Positions 34,909 through 46,154 of a DNA stretch of 64,000 bases are shown one piece after another (the first letter of the stretch is position 1; each line of letters begins with the position of its first letter). Position numbers and translations under genes: made by a program. The notes under the pieces are model-generated. The model did no database searches. It saw only the letters and a list, made by a program, of their open reading frames with translations, and was not told the origin of the DNA. The stretch is from Steinernema hermaphroditum (Eukaryota > Nematoda > Chromadorea > Rhabditida > Steinernematidae), in assembly GCA_030435675.1 (NCBI GenBank), contig CM059624.1:5852769-5916768 (forward strand), read 5' to 3'.

Positions 34909-37199
34909 ATGACTTATTTCTATCCTAAAGGATCTTACAACTCCCAACCCATTCTGCGAGGATGCGCCAATGTTGTGATCTCAGTCATTCCTCTTACATT
35001 CTCCGCATTCATCGTAGTGGTAAGATGATATTCTTCACGACTTTCACGACTTTACTTCATGAATCAAAGGCGTTACGCCTTGCATGACACCAATTAATAG
35101 ACAACAGAGGATATCACTTGTAGACGGCTTCATTCCTGGCGCGGCGTTGATGTCGAACCGGTGGTAGACGGCGCGCTTCACGGGGCATCTGGGAATGGGC
35201 GAAACTCCAGAAATGGCGGTCGAACTTCTTCTTCTCGGGGCGTTTGAGGAGGCTTCTGCGTCAGAGGAGGCTTCTGAGCTCGCATCTGCTACGGAGAGAT
35301 GAGTCCGTGGTTCGGGGGTTGCGTCTTCCTCAGTGTTGGTGTCCTCAGAGCGTCAGCGACCTTCGGGATGACATCTCACGCAGCGTCGGGCGTCGGATTT
35401 CTGGCGTCGGACATCTTGTTGTCAGCGGTGGTGGGACTACGTCTTCCGGGTGTCCCAATTCCCTCTGGAAGCCGGAACACTCACAACTGCCACAGGGTTT
35501 GCTGTCTGACCAGCCCGACGCTCAGAGAGCGACCGGAGGGACCGACCGCTCGCCACCGCGACACGAGTGAGGATTGGTTTTTGATATTCTTAAGGCGAAG
35601 AAGACGATATGACTGCTTCAGATCTTCATGACGAGGAAACCGTTCAAGAACAACATCTGCTTCGTCATCATGGCTAATCTGGGCGTCGTCCAATGCTTCC
35701 ACAGCATGACTTATCTGTGTGCGGGCATCTTCCTCCTCGCCGACTCCACGTTCGCTCCGATTGTCGAATGTGTGAGTTTAAGCAGCACTTATGAATTGCT
35801 ATGCCGGGACTTAACCTTCGAGTCGAGCCTCGATTATTCAGCGTTTTTTTTAATCCGAATGCCAACCTTAGCCGAGACGGACAATTTAGCCACATTAAGC
35901 ATTTTGGTGTATAATTTAAACTACCAACGAACCCTGTATTCATTTTTTTCGATGGGGTCTTTCGTCCGTCCGTGGATTAGGTTCCGGCCTAAGCTTATGC
36001 CTATTGATTTTAAGCGAGTCCTGTAGTGTTAATATGCTCAGTTGTCACGACCATCATTTCTAGCGCCAAGTTGCTCGGCTACGAATGGAGTGCTATCTTG
36101 GGGTTCCTCAAGTGAATGCCACAAAATGAGCTTCCTCAAGTGAATACAGATCCATACTTGGAGTCAGAAGTTATGGCCAATCCATATCCCACATCGCACT
36201 ACCTCTTTCTTCCTTGTTGCACTTCCATTTAATCTTACATTCGCGTGTTGGAACCCAATTCTGTGTTTGTACTCCATTTGAATGAGTTCTCTAGTTTTTT
36301 TACTTACATTGACCACCCCAATTATAAAAGAACTGCGCACTGCTTTTTCTGAGAAGCGTTTAGCGTTAGTGGATGACTCCAAAGGTAAGCAACCTGTTCC
36401 GATTTCAGATCCCCGCGAGCGTCTCTGCAGCATGCCTAAGCACGTACTACCTCCACACAGCTCTCCTGGCCTTCAACAGATTCGTCGTTATCTCCGACGC
36501 CATAAAACTGAACCGGAGAGTCTATCACCTTCTTCTCGCCCTCATCTGGATGTTTTTCTTGTCGCACTCCGCAGTCAAGTGCAGTCCCTTCGCGTGGTCG
36601 GTCTTCTATCAAGACGTCGGCTTCTTTACTGTTGCCCCGAGGTTTATTTTTTTATGGACGCCCTACCCTTGGACGCCCTACATTCGCAAAATCACGAAGC
36701 ATCTCACCCTGATCTCCCTCATTACCACGGGAGCTCTTTACGTCCTCACAGTACTGTTCCTGGCATACAAACGCAAACAGCTCACTTCGCACCAACAGCT
36801 GATGTCCAAGGCCGAATTCCGGATTCTCGTCCAAGCATTCGCCATCTTCCTCACATGCCTGTGGAACTTCTTCGGCACTACCGTAATTCAAAACACGTTC
36901 GACATGCGATCTGTTGAGTTCGCCGTTTGGTTCTACGTCTCTCAGCTCACCCTCCAGTGGGTAAATCCTGTGCTCTACTTGGTGATGAATAGGTGAGTTG
37001 CTCTAAATTTGTATTTTCTGCGTTTCACACTTTGTAAAGTGGCCAAATACATATCTGATGCTTTAGGGATCTTCGTGTCGTCGTTCGGAAAATCATGAAA
37101 TGCGGAAAAAACAATGCAGTTATGAATGTCAGTGTTCGGAGCGACGTAATATCGCAAACCTCTAGCTCATCTAGCACAGCCAATTTGCAGGCGAAATAG
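34909..37199 (+). CDS. 7TM chemoreceptor-type GPCR
   Basis: Exons 34909-35019, 35622-35771, 36409-36992 and 37067-37199 give 325 aa. The ATG is 8 nt after a CATCTTACAG acceptor, suggesting trans-splicing. Seven hydrophobic segments can be placed: TM1 (VVISVIPLTFSAFIVV), TM2 after KNNICF (VIMANLGVV), TM3 with LLAFNRFVVI (NRF in place of DRY), TM4 (LLLALIWMFF), TM5 (LTLISLITTGALYVLT), TM6 (ILVQAFAIFLTC) and TM7 ending NPVLYLVMNR. The tail is Ser-rich. The pattern, including the short N-terminus and KNNICFVIM, fits nematode serpentine receptors near the Srt group, but Srx or Srsx cannot be excluded. Likely role: chemosensation in sensory neurons. Two long introns (602 and 637 nt) are atypical for this window; the first contains a dispersed repeat. 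Confidence 0.85.
35188..35460. repeat. dispersed repeat in receptor intron
   Basis: Matches 39930-40170 across about 250 bp in the same orientation: CTTCTTCTCGGGGCGTTTG, GCGTCGGACATCTTGTTGTC and GGGACTACGTCTTCCGG are nearly shared. No ORF or terminal inverted repeats are seen. The long frames here on the plus strand are by-products of high GC. Confidence 0.7.
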
Positions 37200-37938
37200 C
37201 TCTACGAATGTTTATTCGATATTTGAGTCTCATGAGTACAACGAATGAAAAGAACGGAGACCGGGCTTACAGAGACCGAACCATTCACAAGCAGTATGCC
37301 TTCGGGTAGTCAAGGCCCTTTGTGTGTTTACCGCCGGCAGGCTACTTTAGTCTTGCCAAGCGCAGGACTACAGGACCTTCGGCTCGGGAAGCGCGCGTAA
37401 ACCTGCGCAGCAGGAGTGTGTGACTTGTATTTCATGAATTGCAGAGATGCGCTTCGTTTTGTTCGGCCACCACCTGCTGTGGTTCTTCCCTCTTTGTGGC
37501 GATCATCGCGTGTCAAAGGTTGGAAAGTTCCCGGCCATCCAGCTCTGAAGATTTCTTGTAATGTGGCTGTGGAGTTGAGAACTTCGGAGTTTGACAGTTT
37601 CATAAAGATAGGTCTCTTTTTTCCACTAGATAGAAGCAAACTGTTTTGTCTTGCAATCCAGGAACAAATGCAGGTACTCAACGGATTTCAAGTGTTGGTT
37701 TTCCATGCAAGCTGAACATTGGAACCAAGATGATATTCCACAGTTGTAACCAAGCGCTCGATTCAACGACTTCATTTCGTTAAACGAGTTTTATGAATAG
37801 CAGCCTCAAACATAAACAGCGTGATCACAAGAGTTATCAAACTGATCAGAACGACTGGTCAAAGCTTTTCGCTTATTGCTGCTTCTCCTCTTATTGATCA
37901 ATTCACGCGTCAACGCCCGTTGTCGGCAGATCGATCGA

Positions 37939-38481
37939 TCACCGATGTTTTGCATTTTGACCTCGAGAATCGCCAAAAACTCTTTGGTCCCGCGTCAGCT
38001 GAGCACTTATCGGCGACGTTTCTGCAGGGTGTCCGTGCAGGAACTTTTTGTCAAACAACGCCGCTAAGTAGGCGATAATTGTGAGTCTGAGAGCGCCGCT
38101 TTTTGCACTGCTTCCGCACAAATGTTTGCTTTGGGTGAGGTGGTCGTCCATCTCGTTGATGAACGTCTTTGACCGCAGGAGGCTTCTTAATGGACGACCT
38201 ACAGAACACGGGGGGAATTTTGTGCTGGGAATCACGTTGGCCACCGGGCCACAGTCCCGAGGAAAGAGGACCGAAAAGTTGCGAGTTTTTGGGGAGTAAT
38301 GCGGCCATCGTATGAGAAGATGGGCAATGACGATTATGAAGAACTCATCCACCACTGAAATCGCATTGTGGTCACCAAGAAGACTGAAGTTCTGATGGCT
38401 TCCAGCGGCAGAGCCAGGACTGGATGAAAAGGCCAGATCTTTCAATGCCCGGAACAATATAAGGAGGAAATATACGGCCAA
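37939..38481 (-). CDS. unassigned open frame, 180 codons
   Basis: The longest uninterrupted frame between the receptor and the secreted acidic protein. It contains a hydrophobic start (VYFLLILFRAL) and a second hydrophobic patch (FFIIVIAHLLI). No family is recognised and the composition is mixed. Several other frames are also open through this stretch, so it may be accidental. It is kept only because of its length. Confidence 0.2.
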   Translation of the reverse strand: MAVYFLLILFRALKDLAFSSSPGSAAGSHQNFSLLGDHNAISVVDEFFIIVIAHLLIRWPHYSPKTRNFSVLFPRDCGPVANVIPSTKFPPCSVGRPLRSLLRSKTFINEMDDHLTQSKHLCGSSAKSGALRLTIIAYLAALFDKKFLHGHPAETSPISAQLTRDQRVFGDSRGQNAKHR

Positions 38482-39929
38482 ATAAGGAGAGAAGCAGGAA
38501 GAAAGTTCTGCATACTTGATCCTACATTAGTCATACGATTATATTAGTGTGCAACATGATATTCAAATAACTTCTACGTATTTAAACTCTATAATGCTTC
38601 TATAAAGTTAAGTCAACCCGATCTCTTTTCGCTTTGTCCAATCAGTTCAGAATCCAACTGTCCTTATTAAGACGTTCTAATCGCAGACATTTTTCTTTTG
38701 ACAGTGTTTGTTATTCTCGTTTCCGAAATGAATTCGTTTCGCTCCCCCATTCCTAAACGGGAAGAATGCATGGTCAACAACCTGACCCTTTTTGAAATGG
38801 CGCTGTTTTCAGGGCGCTGTTGAGCGGTCAAAAACGATCACCCTTTACATGTGGAATGACATGACCGCTCATGGAAAGTGTCCTTGGAGTTAACATACTT
38901 ATGGCAACATTGTGATGTTCTTTGCTGATCGAAAATCGAACGAAAGGTCATTGTAGTACACCTTTGGACGATTAATTGTCAAAAAACGCCCACATCATGG
39001 GTCTTTTTCTTTGTTGAAATATTGAAGTAGAAACTTAAGTTTTATTGAATATGTATGGGACGCAGTAATATCACTGAGAAACATTCTTTTCGCGCATTAT
39101 TTTGCAGCTTCTTTCTTGCTAGACTCTAACCACAATTTCCTACAAACAGTCGGGTTTGTGATTGGTCACAGCGCGGACATTGCTGGGTGCATTCTTATCG
39201 CTATAATTGACGTAATGAGCATCAGTGGACACATTCCAACAGCGATTAGACCTAAAACCACGTGCACGGAGGCTAAACAAAACAAGCTCGTAGTAAATTC
39301 CAACTCAAAATGAACCAAAAGTTCGAATTTCGTTTTTATTTACTGCGATCACATGAATGGGGGTGCGAAGACTGCGAGTGATTTGTGTGTTTTCGTTCGC
39401 TCGATTCCAATGCTACGGAAGTAAAGTAGAGTGAGCGGAATCGATCAAGTGTTTCAGCTTTTGTTTCTGAAGTTTCTGAAGAAAAGAAAACATTCGTATA
39501 ATAAAGCAGCTTATGGAACTTTACGCGTAACAACCGATTAAGATGGTAACCGCTCATTAGGAGTAAAAGAGGGAACTGACGATTAAAAAATGTTCCTTTT
39601 ATGGACCTCTTCCACAAAATAAGAATGGAATACTGCAGTGCTATGCAACAACTGGATATGAGGAAACATAGTTAAATACCTTAAATACACATGGACTTAA
39701 CTATTCAAATTTTGTTATCGTAAGCCGGCCATTTCGCCTCCAAATATTGCGCAAATGAGGACTAGGCACAGCTTGCACAGCTCTTCCACGGCCTTCGATG
39801 TCAAAGTTTGAGCCTTACCTGGACTATCTTCCAGGTATATTCTGTGGCTAGCAACCAGAAGTACTGGCTGTTATGGCCAAGAAAGATAGCTTGAGCGAGA
39901 GTTGCCGGATTGAGGAATCGTGTGGACAT

Positions 39930-40170
39930 GTGGGAGCCGAACTTCTAGAAACGGCGGTGGCGACAGATCTTCTTCTCGCGGCGTTTGGCTTCGGGGCTTG
40001 CATAAGGAAGAGACGGTTCCTTAGTCAGGAAGTCGCGTCTCTTCTCTAGTCCTGAGAGTGTCTGCGAACTTAGGGACGACTTCTCACGCATCCAGATACC
40101 CGGCGTCGGACATCTTATTGTCAATCGTGGAGGGACTACGGCTTCCGGCTTTCCCGATGTCCCAACGGCA
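39930..40170. repeat. dispersed repeat, second copy of receptor-intron element
   Basis: Shares TCTTCTTCTCGCGGCGTTTG, CGGCGTCGGACATCTTATTG and GGGACTACGGCTTCCGG with 35188-35460. This copy carries different small indels, so both have been decaying for some time. Confidence 0.7.
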
Positions 40171-40656
40171 ACTTAGTGTGTCAATTTTCATCTTGATCTA
40201 AAACGGACACCTCGGAAGGTTCCCTTGGTTCTATTCTATGTAACTACTAGGGTGTAAAGGACGCAATACAAACAATAAATTTACCATGTTTATTTGACTA
40301 GTGGTTTACTTATAGTTAAAACTCGACTCTTTACATACACTTGAGAGTGTTTCAGTCATTCGATCGATTTCATCAGGAAGGGACGTAGACGGGAGTGGCG
40401 CGCGTCTACTCGAGATCAGCATGATCCATTCAGTAGCGCAAATCGAATCGCTGAGTGAAAAGAACTATGATACATAGCCAAGGGTTTAGATCATCTTGAG
40501 AAGTTACAGTGCGTGGGGTTCACATATACAGCTTTGGTATCGGCATGGAAAGAGAAAGAGAGGTGACGCCCGGTGGCGTCTTAAAGCTGGTCGACGGTTG
40601 CAAATGCGACTTTGTACATATACAGGGGGATGATGGGGGCGTGGAAGAAGGGGCGC

Positions 40657-42034
40657 TTATTCTTTCTGAATAAACGCGTAGAGCTTCTCGTAGAGTGGGA
40701 AGAGGTTTCCGAATGTTCGTTTGATTTTGGGCGCATTCGGCCAGCGTGAGTAGTCGCTGCAGTAGCTGATTCGCATCAGCTTGTAGTAATGCACCATTTT
40801 CTCTTGGCGCCATGTCGGACAACTCCTGAAACAGAAGAGGGATTGAGAGTGTGAATGGGATGTCTGAAGAGCTATAATTGCCGCTATTACATCATCAGCT
40901 GTGACTTATCAAATAGACGAATTTTTGACGCCTTCTAGTGTATGATATAAGGAAGACCGTGACGCTATTTGGGCACCGAAAAGACTACTGTAAAGGATAT
41001 GAAAGGAGGTGAAAGTGCTGACAGTTGAAAGTCGTGGAAATTGTAGAGTTGACTTCAAGAAGAAACGAAAGAAATATCTGTTTTAGAGTCCTGTCAGAAT
41101 GTCGACTCGAGTCGCCGCCTCATCGGCATCACTGAATGGCGACAGCGAGCACGTTGATTTAGGAAAAATGGGAAACAAGTACCGAAACGTGCTCATTGGC
41201 TAAAGGATGTAACTCGGAATCGTCACCGCTATAAGTTAGATATGGACTTGCTAGTCGTTGCCATTGGAAAAATCGGTGAAGTAGTTGGAACAACTTGCTC
41301 ACCTGTGTTGTACCTCCTCGGTCTGAATATCAGGTCTGCAGTACTGTTCTTGCTGCCGATTCAGCTTCCGAATCATTTTCGACAACTTTCGCTTATCTCT
41401 CTTGAGTCGGTCGACAACTATCCGGCTCAGTTTGTCTTGGTTGGCCAGGCACTCCTCGACCGTGTTCTCTGGTTCCTGAACGATTCGTTCAGTTACGTCA
41501 GCTGACACGTCGCTTACAGTATCGTCAAGTTCCTCTTCCAGGTTGAGGTCGTCGGTGGGTTCCTCCCGGGTTAGCGCCAACTTCCTCGACTGCTCGTCGA
41601 GACGCACCGGCTCCTCGGCTTGTTCTTCGTGAACAATTGCCGAATGTGAATCCGCCGACGACTCGGCGGATACGGTAGGTAGCGCCGATCCGGGTTCGGG
41701 TGTTACTTCGGAGGGTCTGTCTTTGGAGATGTCGATGACGATCGGACTCGTCGAGTTCTCGTCGATGAGGCGGATCTCGATCTTTTCAATCGGTGAGTCA
41801 AGGCGTTCTACTAAAACCCGCCGTTTCCGAGGGGAAAGAGCCACAGAGGATACCTTGGAACTGGCTGTTCGTGTCGATCACCACCTCCGTCTGCGCGCCG
41901 TTCTCGCCCGCCAGCACCACCGAGTCGATGCCGTTGCTGGTAATGCGCACGGGAACCGCGTGCGACGAGTAGACTGCGTAAAGCAGGATAAGGGCCGTCG
42001 TGTTGAGACATCGCAGCGTCAACCTCGTGATCAT
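40657..42034 (-). CDS. secreted acidic protein, unknown
   Basis: Exons 42034-41854, 41810-41303 and 40825-40657 join in frame to 285 aa. The ATG directly follows a CTCCTTTGCAG acceptor, fitting trans-splicing. The N-terminus is a signal peptide (NTTALILLYAVYSSHA). The middle (about 70-190) is rich in Glu, Asp, Ser and Thr and low in complexity. A basic, probably helical stretch follows (VDRLKRDKRKLSKMIRKL). The short last exon encodes an aromatic, conserved-looking end (YYKLMRISYCSDYSRWPNAP) with a few Cys. Paired basic residues could be cleaved by prohormone convertases. I do not recognise it; a nematode-specific secreted or extracellular-matrix protein is the best description. The 477-nt second intron is long for this window. 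Confidence 0.75.
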
Positions 42035-43467
42035 CTGCAAAGGAGACGAGTTTGAGAAGAAGGGCGTGGGAGGAGGGGCACTTCCGCGGACAAAAATAGC
42101 GCTTTTTTGCGCGCCGATCGACCGAAAAACACAGAGAATTCACAAACAGAGTTGATTCTATTCTGGGATCTGATCGAATATGATCCATTTGGTAACGATA
42201 AACGCTTTTTGCAATCATCAAAGTGACGACAATAACATGAAGTGGCTGGTGGGGAGCATATTAGAGAGTTCCGGTAGTGGCAAATTGAGGAATGTACCAC
42301 TTTTCGCACTCATTCACGCGTGTCTTCTTTTATCAAAGATCCGCACCAGCGAAAGAAGTCACAAAAACGGAAGAGTTCGAGGTCACGACAAGTAACAGGA
42401 CGGAAACATAAACGAAAAACGGGTTTGTGAGTGCAAAGGGCGACGACGCCTTCTACGTGAGATTCGGTGCCGAATCAGTGCATCGGATCTAATTGATTCG
42501 AATGACGTCATTTGAGTCTGGAAGAAAAGAAAACAACGCCTTCGGTGATAGATGACCAGGGGCCACCGGCGCCGCGCTCTCTGCAAGAGGCGCTGAACGG
42601 CGGATCAATTCGCCTTGCCGCTTTCGTTTGTAGTTCAGTTTTGGATGCACATTGAGTGAACTATGTTTCCGATGAATCTTAAATCCAATTCCGAATCGGG
42701 ACGAGGTATGGTATGCCCGTCGACAGGTATTAAAAGCTAGAAGGGAGGACCAATCACAGCCGGAATTACGTCGAACATTGAAACTCTGGTTTCACAGTAG
42801 CGTGCAGTTATTGAAAATTAAGTGATTAAAATATAACTAAAATCGAATATCGCAATCCATAAGAAACGGTGCTCAAAATACGGGTAGGCAATCGCTACGC
42901 TATTCAACGTCACATATGGTCACTTTACACATTGTTAGCGCATTTGCGAACACTAAACTTTTATTATTTTTTGTCGACGTGATGTATAATTAGCGACAGA
43001 TGGGCTACCAAGAACACCATTATGATCCTCTCTTGTTCACACTACGGTATAAGAGGAGATCACCAGCGAGATTTTATGAGAGCTAGCGGCAATGCGAAAG
43101 CGTTGCCGTAACATAATTCGAAAATTAATACTTTAATGATATTTTTGCTGCAACCGCAGCTTTTTTCAAAGCGACGTGCACAAGGAAAGACCAAGGAATT
43201 ATTCAACCGGGTTAGTCCAAATGCATGACTAGACTAAAATATAGCCTTTTATGTTTCCTATGAATGATGAAATATTGAATAATGTGTCGACCATCAAACG
43301 CTAATCAGCAAAACGCATCTGTCATACACACTGTCTAACAACAAACAAATGATCTCCAATCTAACGATTTTCATGAATGGGGAGATTTGCGATTAACATT
43401 AATGTGTGATTCCCAAATAGCTCCCGACCACATCATAGACGTGCAGGTCAAAATCAAGTGGGCCAGA
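42035..43467. other. no gene recognised
   Basis: Upstream region of the secreted acidic protein and then AT-rich DNA. No exon with a convincing frame was found. Confidence 0.4.
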
Positions 43468-43975
43468 TCAAGAAATAAAGGGTGTCGACAAGAAGGAGCT
43501 CATTAGGCGAGGATTGATCGACGACGGATCGTCGGCAGAAGCACACGAAGAAGAAGAAAAGAGAACGCAAAGCCCAAAGGCGCCATCGTCGCCTTCACCC
43601 GGCGATCTGAGGGATCCTTGCGGTGGCAGTTGCTCGTCGGGGGTGGGGCCCGGGGCCCTCAGACTACCTACGGAGGGGGAACGACGCGCCTGTCCGTCAT
43701 ATCGCCTTTGAGGTTGAGCGCCGGCAAGTGACGCCGACACGTCTCGACGCGGCGGCAAGAAGCGACGAAACGGGAAAACGCTGCCATCTGATCGCGATCG
43801 GCTCCCAGGGGGCCGGCGACGATAAGCGACGCCGCTAATGCGATGAGGAATCCGAGGCAGCTACAAACAGCGGAGACGGTGCCGACCGTGCGGAGCGCCT
43901 TTTTGCGAACTGGTGGAATTTGAGATACGGCACGACGTGCTGATAAGCGGTAAACACGGGGGGAATCACCCGGCA
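43468..43975 (-). CDS. possible small membrane protein, 5' end unknown
   Basis: A GC-rich open stretch begins after a likely acceptor (CCTACAAAG, ending at 43976) and encodes RKKALRTVG, then a hydrophobic segment (FLIALAASLIVAG) and an Arg/Cys-rich part. A GTAGGT donor at 43671 and a CCCTCAG acceptor can join 43975-43672 to 43606-43468, ending in a Ser-rich tail. No ATG is visible in the first exon, so an upstream exon is required. One membrane pass is predicted. The high GC of the stretch makes chance open frames more likely. Confidence 0.35.
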
Positions 43976-46057
43976 CTTTGTAGGCGTTTATTTATGGGGA
44001 CGATATGAGGACATTAACATTGCTCGCATTCTTGAACTAAATGGCAAAAGTGCAAAGGTACCTCTTGCAGGAGGTTACTTATCCTCATCGGTTCTGGCTG
44101 AATAAAATCTTCTTTGGCCTACGAGGAAACCCGGATCCGGATCCAGAAGAACAGCCCACAAGTGTATTGGAACTAGCCCGGTTATGTAAGGAGTGTTCGA
44201 TGAAAGGAATATGTGATTTATAAACTAACAATGGTACCTTGGTTAGCGAATCGGTTTCGTTCAAAAGGTGTTTCATTCACCAAAAATAAAACGTGGCCTT
44301 CGCTTTCCGGGTTCAACTGCTCAAGTTCAAAAACTGATCTGTGATTATATCATCATTGACTAACCACAAAACCATCACAAAGGCGCTTAATTTACATCTG
44401 CTTCCAAGGTACTTAACACCTCATTACCTCACTACCCTCAGGTCCACCATCTGCCTCAAAGCCCCAAAACCACAATGGATCATCTTGAATATTTCATGTT
44501 GACCTTGAACACGGCTCAAAGAAGAGAAAGAGCGTCCGCTCGCGCGTAAATCGGCTTAATCGACCAGCGCGACCACTAATTTACGCTGAAATATTCACGT
44601 AGATCTATTATTTATCACCCTATTTTCTCCGATTTTCCCAAAGAAAAAGAGAAATAAACGAGCGGGCAGGTTAACTTTGCGGCGGTGACGCAAGCGACAT
44701 CTGATCTAATCAACAGTGTTTACGTTTAGCGCTGCTTTAGAGAGATCGGATAGGGAACTGAAAGTGATAAGGTGATCGATAGGGAGTAAAGAACGTCGGT
44801 CGGTCATTGGAGATTCGAGTACGAGAGCCAGGAGCAGTGTCAAAACAATCGCGACTCTGGTCTGAGGGACGTCTCGCCAATTGCTTTTAGTTTAAAGACG
44901 CTGCACGTATTTTTCAAAATGAGTTGCAAAGAGGATGACATCACTGGTTCAGGACGACATTTTGAGGGATATTTTTGGAAGCTTTCCGTGTGAGAATGTC
45001 ATTTCCTGCAAAATTTTGGTGATTTTTCGGCCTGAAAGCATATGAAGAGCGCTGCTTTAAACTCAATTAGCTCCGAAATTGGGAGCCCCAAATGCTCTAT
45101 GTTGTGCCCACAGTGTCTTCACTAATTGCACAATGTTGACAAATTTAAACAGCACCACCAAAACTTAAATGTGGGTGGAAAACAACATTTCGAAAGATCC
45201 TGTGAAAAGACGCATTTCAGGTTGATGCTCCTGGTGGAGATGCAATAGAATAGAAGGTACGACTAGTACTGCTATTTTCCCAAAAAATGAGAATTCTAAA
45301 AGGGATAAGACGTTATTCCACAGTCTCGGAATTCTACCTCGAGCTCGTTAGAACATGTCAAGCCTGGATGTTATACCTGGTGTAAAAATAATCAAGTATG
45401 TGAAAATCACTCAATATTACGAAACCGTTGAGATTGGCACTAAAATTGCTTTGCAACATGGATACTGTAAGGCTTGAAATGAAACTAGGCATAAGTCCGT
45501 TTTACGCCGGTCCTGCTCTTGGTCGCCTTAGTAGGGAATCCTCCGAACGATCTTGTTGAAATGTGCTTGATCAGAAGCCATTGCGTTTTCAAAAAATAAA
45601 AATGCACGATCGGGTGACATCTACATGTTCAAAGATCCTGAACTTGGCTGCATACAGCGTAAGGCCTTACGCTCTCAAATATTGGTTACGATTCTAAAGG
45701 TTAATTCGTTTGATTCTTTCTGAGGTAACTGGGACGATGCTGATACCAAAGATGCTGATATTTCAGAATCTTGGGTCGTATTTTCATCGGATAAGATTTT
45801 GATTGCGGTTCTATCACGCTCTACCACTTGTGTACGAATTCATAAACGAAAACCCTCTCTGCACCTTCAAACCGAACTTTGCTGCATTAATCTAATGTGG
45901 GATCCCTCCGAGAATTTGGGTCACTTCCGTTTTCTCCCCTCCGATCGTCACTGGTTAGTCTAATTGCGTTTAATGAAATATAAGAATTAATGGAAAGGGT
46001 CAAAACCGAGGTCATCTATGAATAGCGTCGGATAAAAAGAAGACAGTAATGACTTAC
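43976..46057. other. no gene recognised
   Basis: AT-rich DNA with only short frames. If 46058-46154 is a real minus-strand exon, its downstream exons should lie here, but I could not trace them. Confidence 0.35.
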
Positions 46058-46154
46058 TTTTTCGAAGAATTCTGCGAATGGAATCGGGCGAGTTCCGCTC
46101 GGCCTCCACTCGCTCTGATCAATCGATGCGTTTCTCCCTTGGAGAAACCGTCCT
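46058..46154 (-). other. candidate internal coding exon
   Basis: A 97-nt segment bounded by a TTTGCTTTCAG acceptor and an AAA|GTAAGTC donor, open in one frame and encoding GRFLQGRNASIDQSEWRP and then PIPFAEFFEK. Both splice signals are strong, but neighbouring exons were not found, so gene identity and extent are unknown. Confidence 0.35.

Larger units (their letters stand above)
37200..40656. other. no confident gene
   Basis: Contains the second copy of the receptor-intron repeat and one unassigned minus-strand frame, listed separately. The remainder is AT-rich with no supported exons. Confidence 0.4.

Noticed and set aside
35244..35631. Two overlapping plus-strand frames of about 110 codons
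   Set aside because: They lie in a GC-rich repeat inside the receptor intron and overlap each other in different frames.
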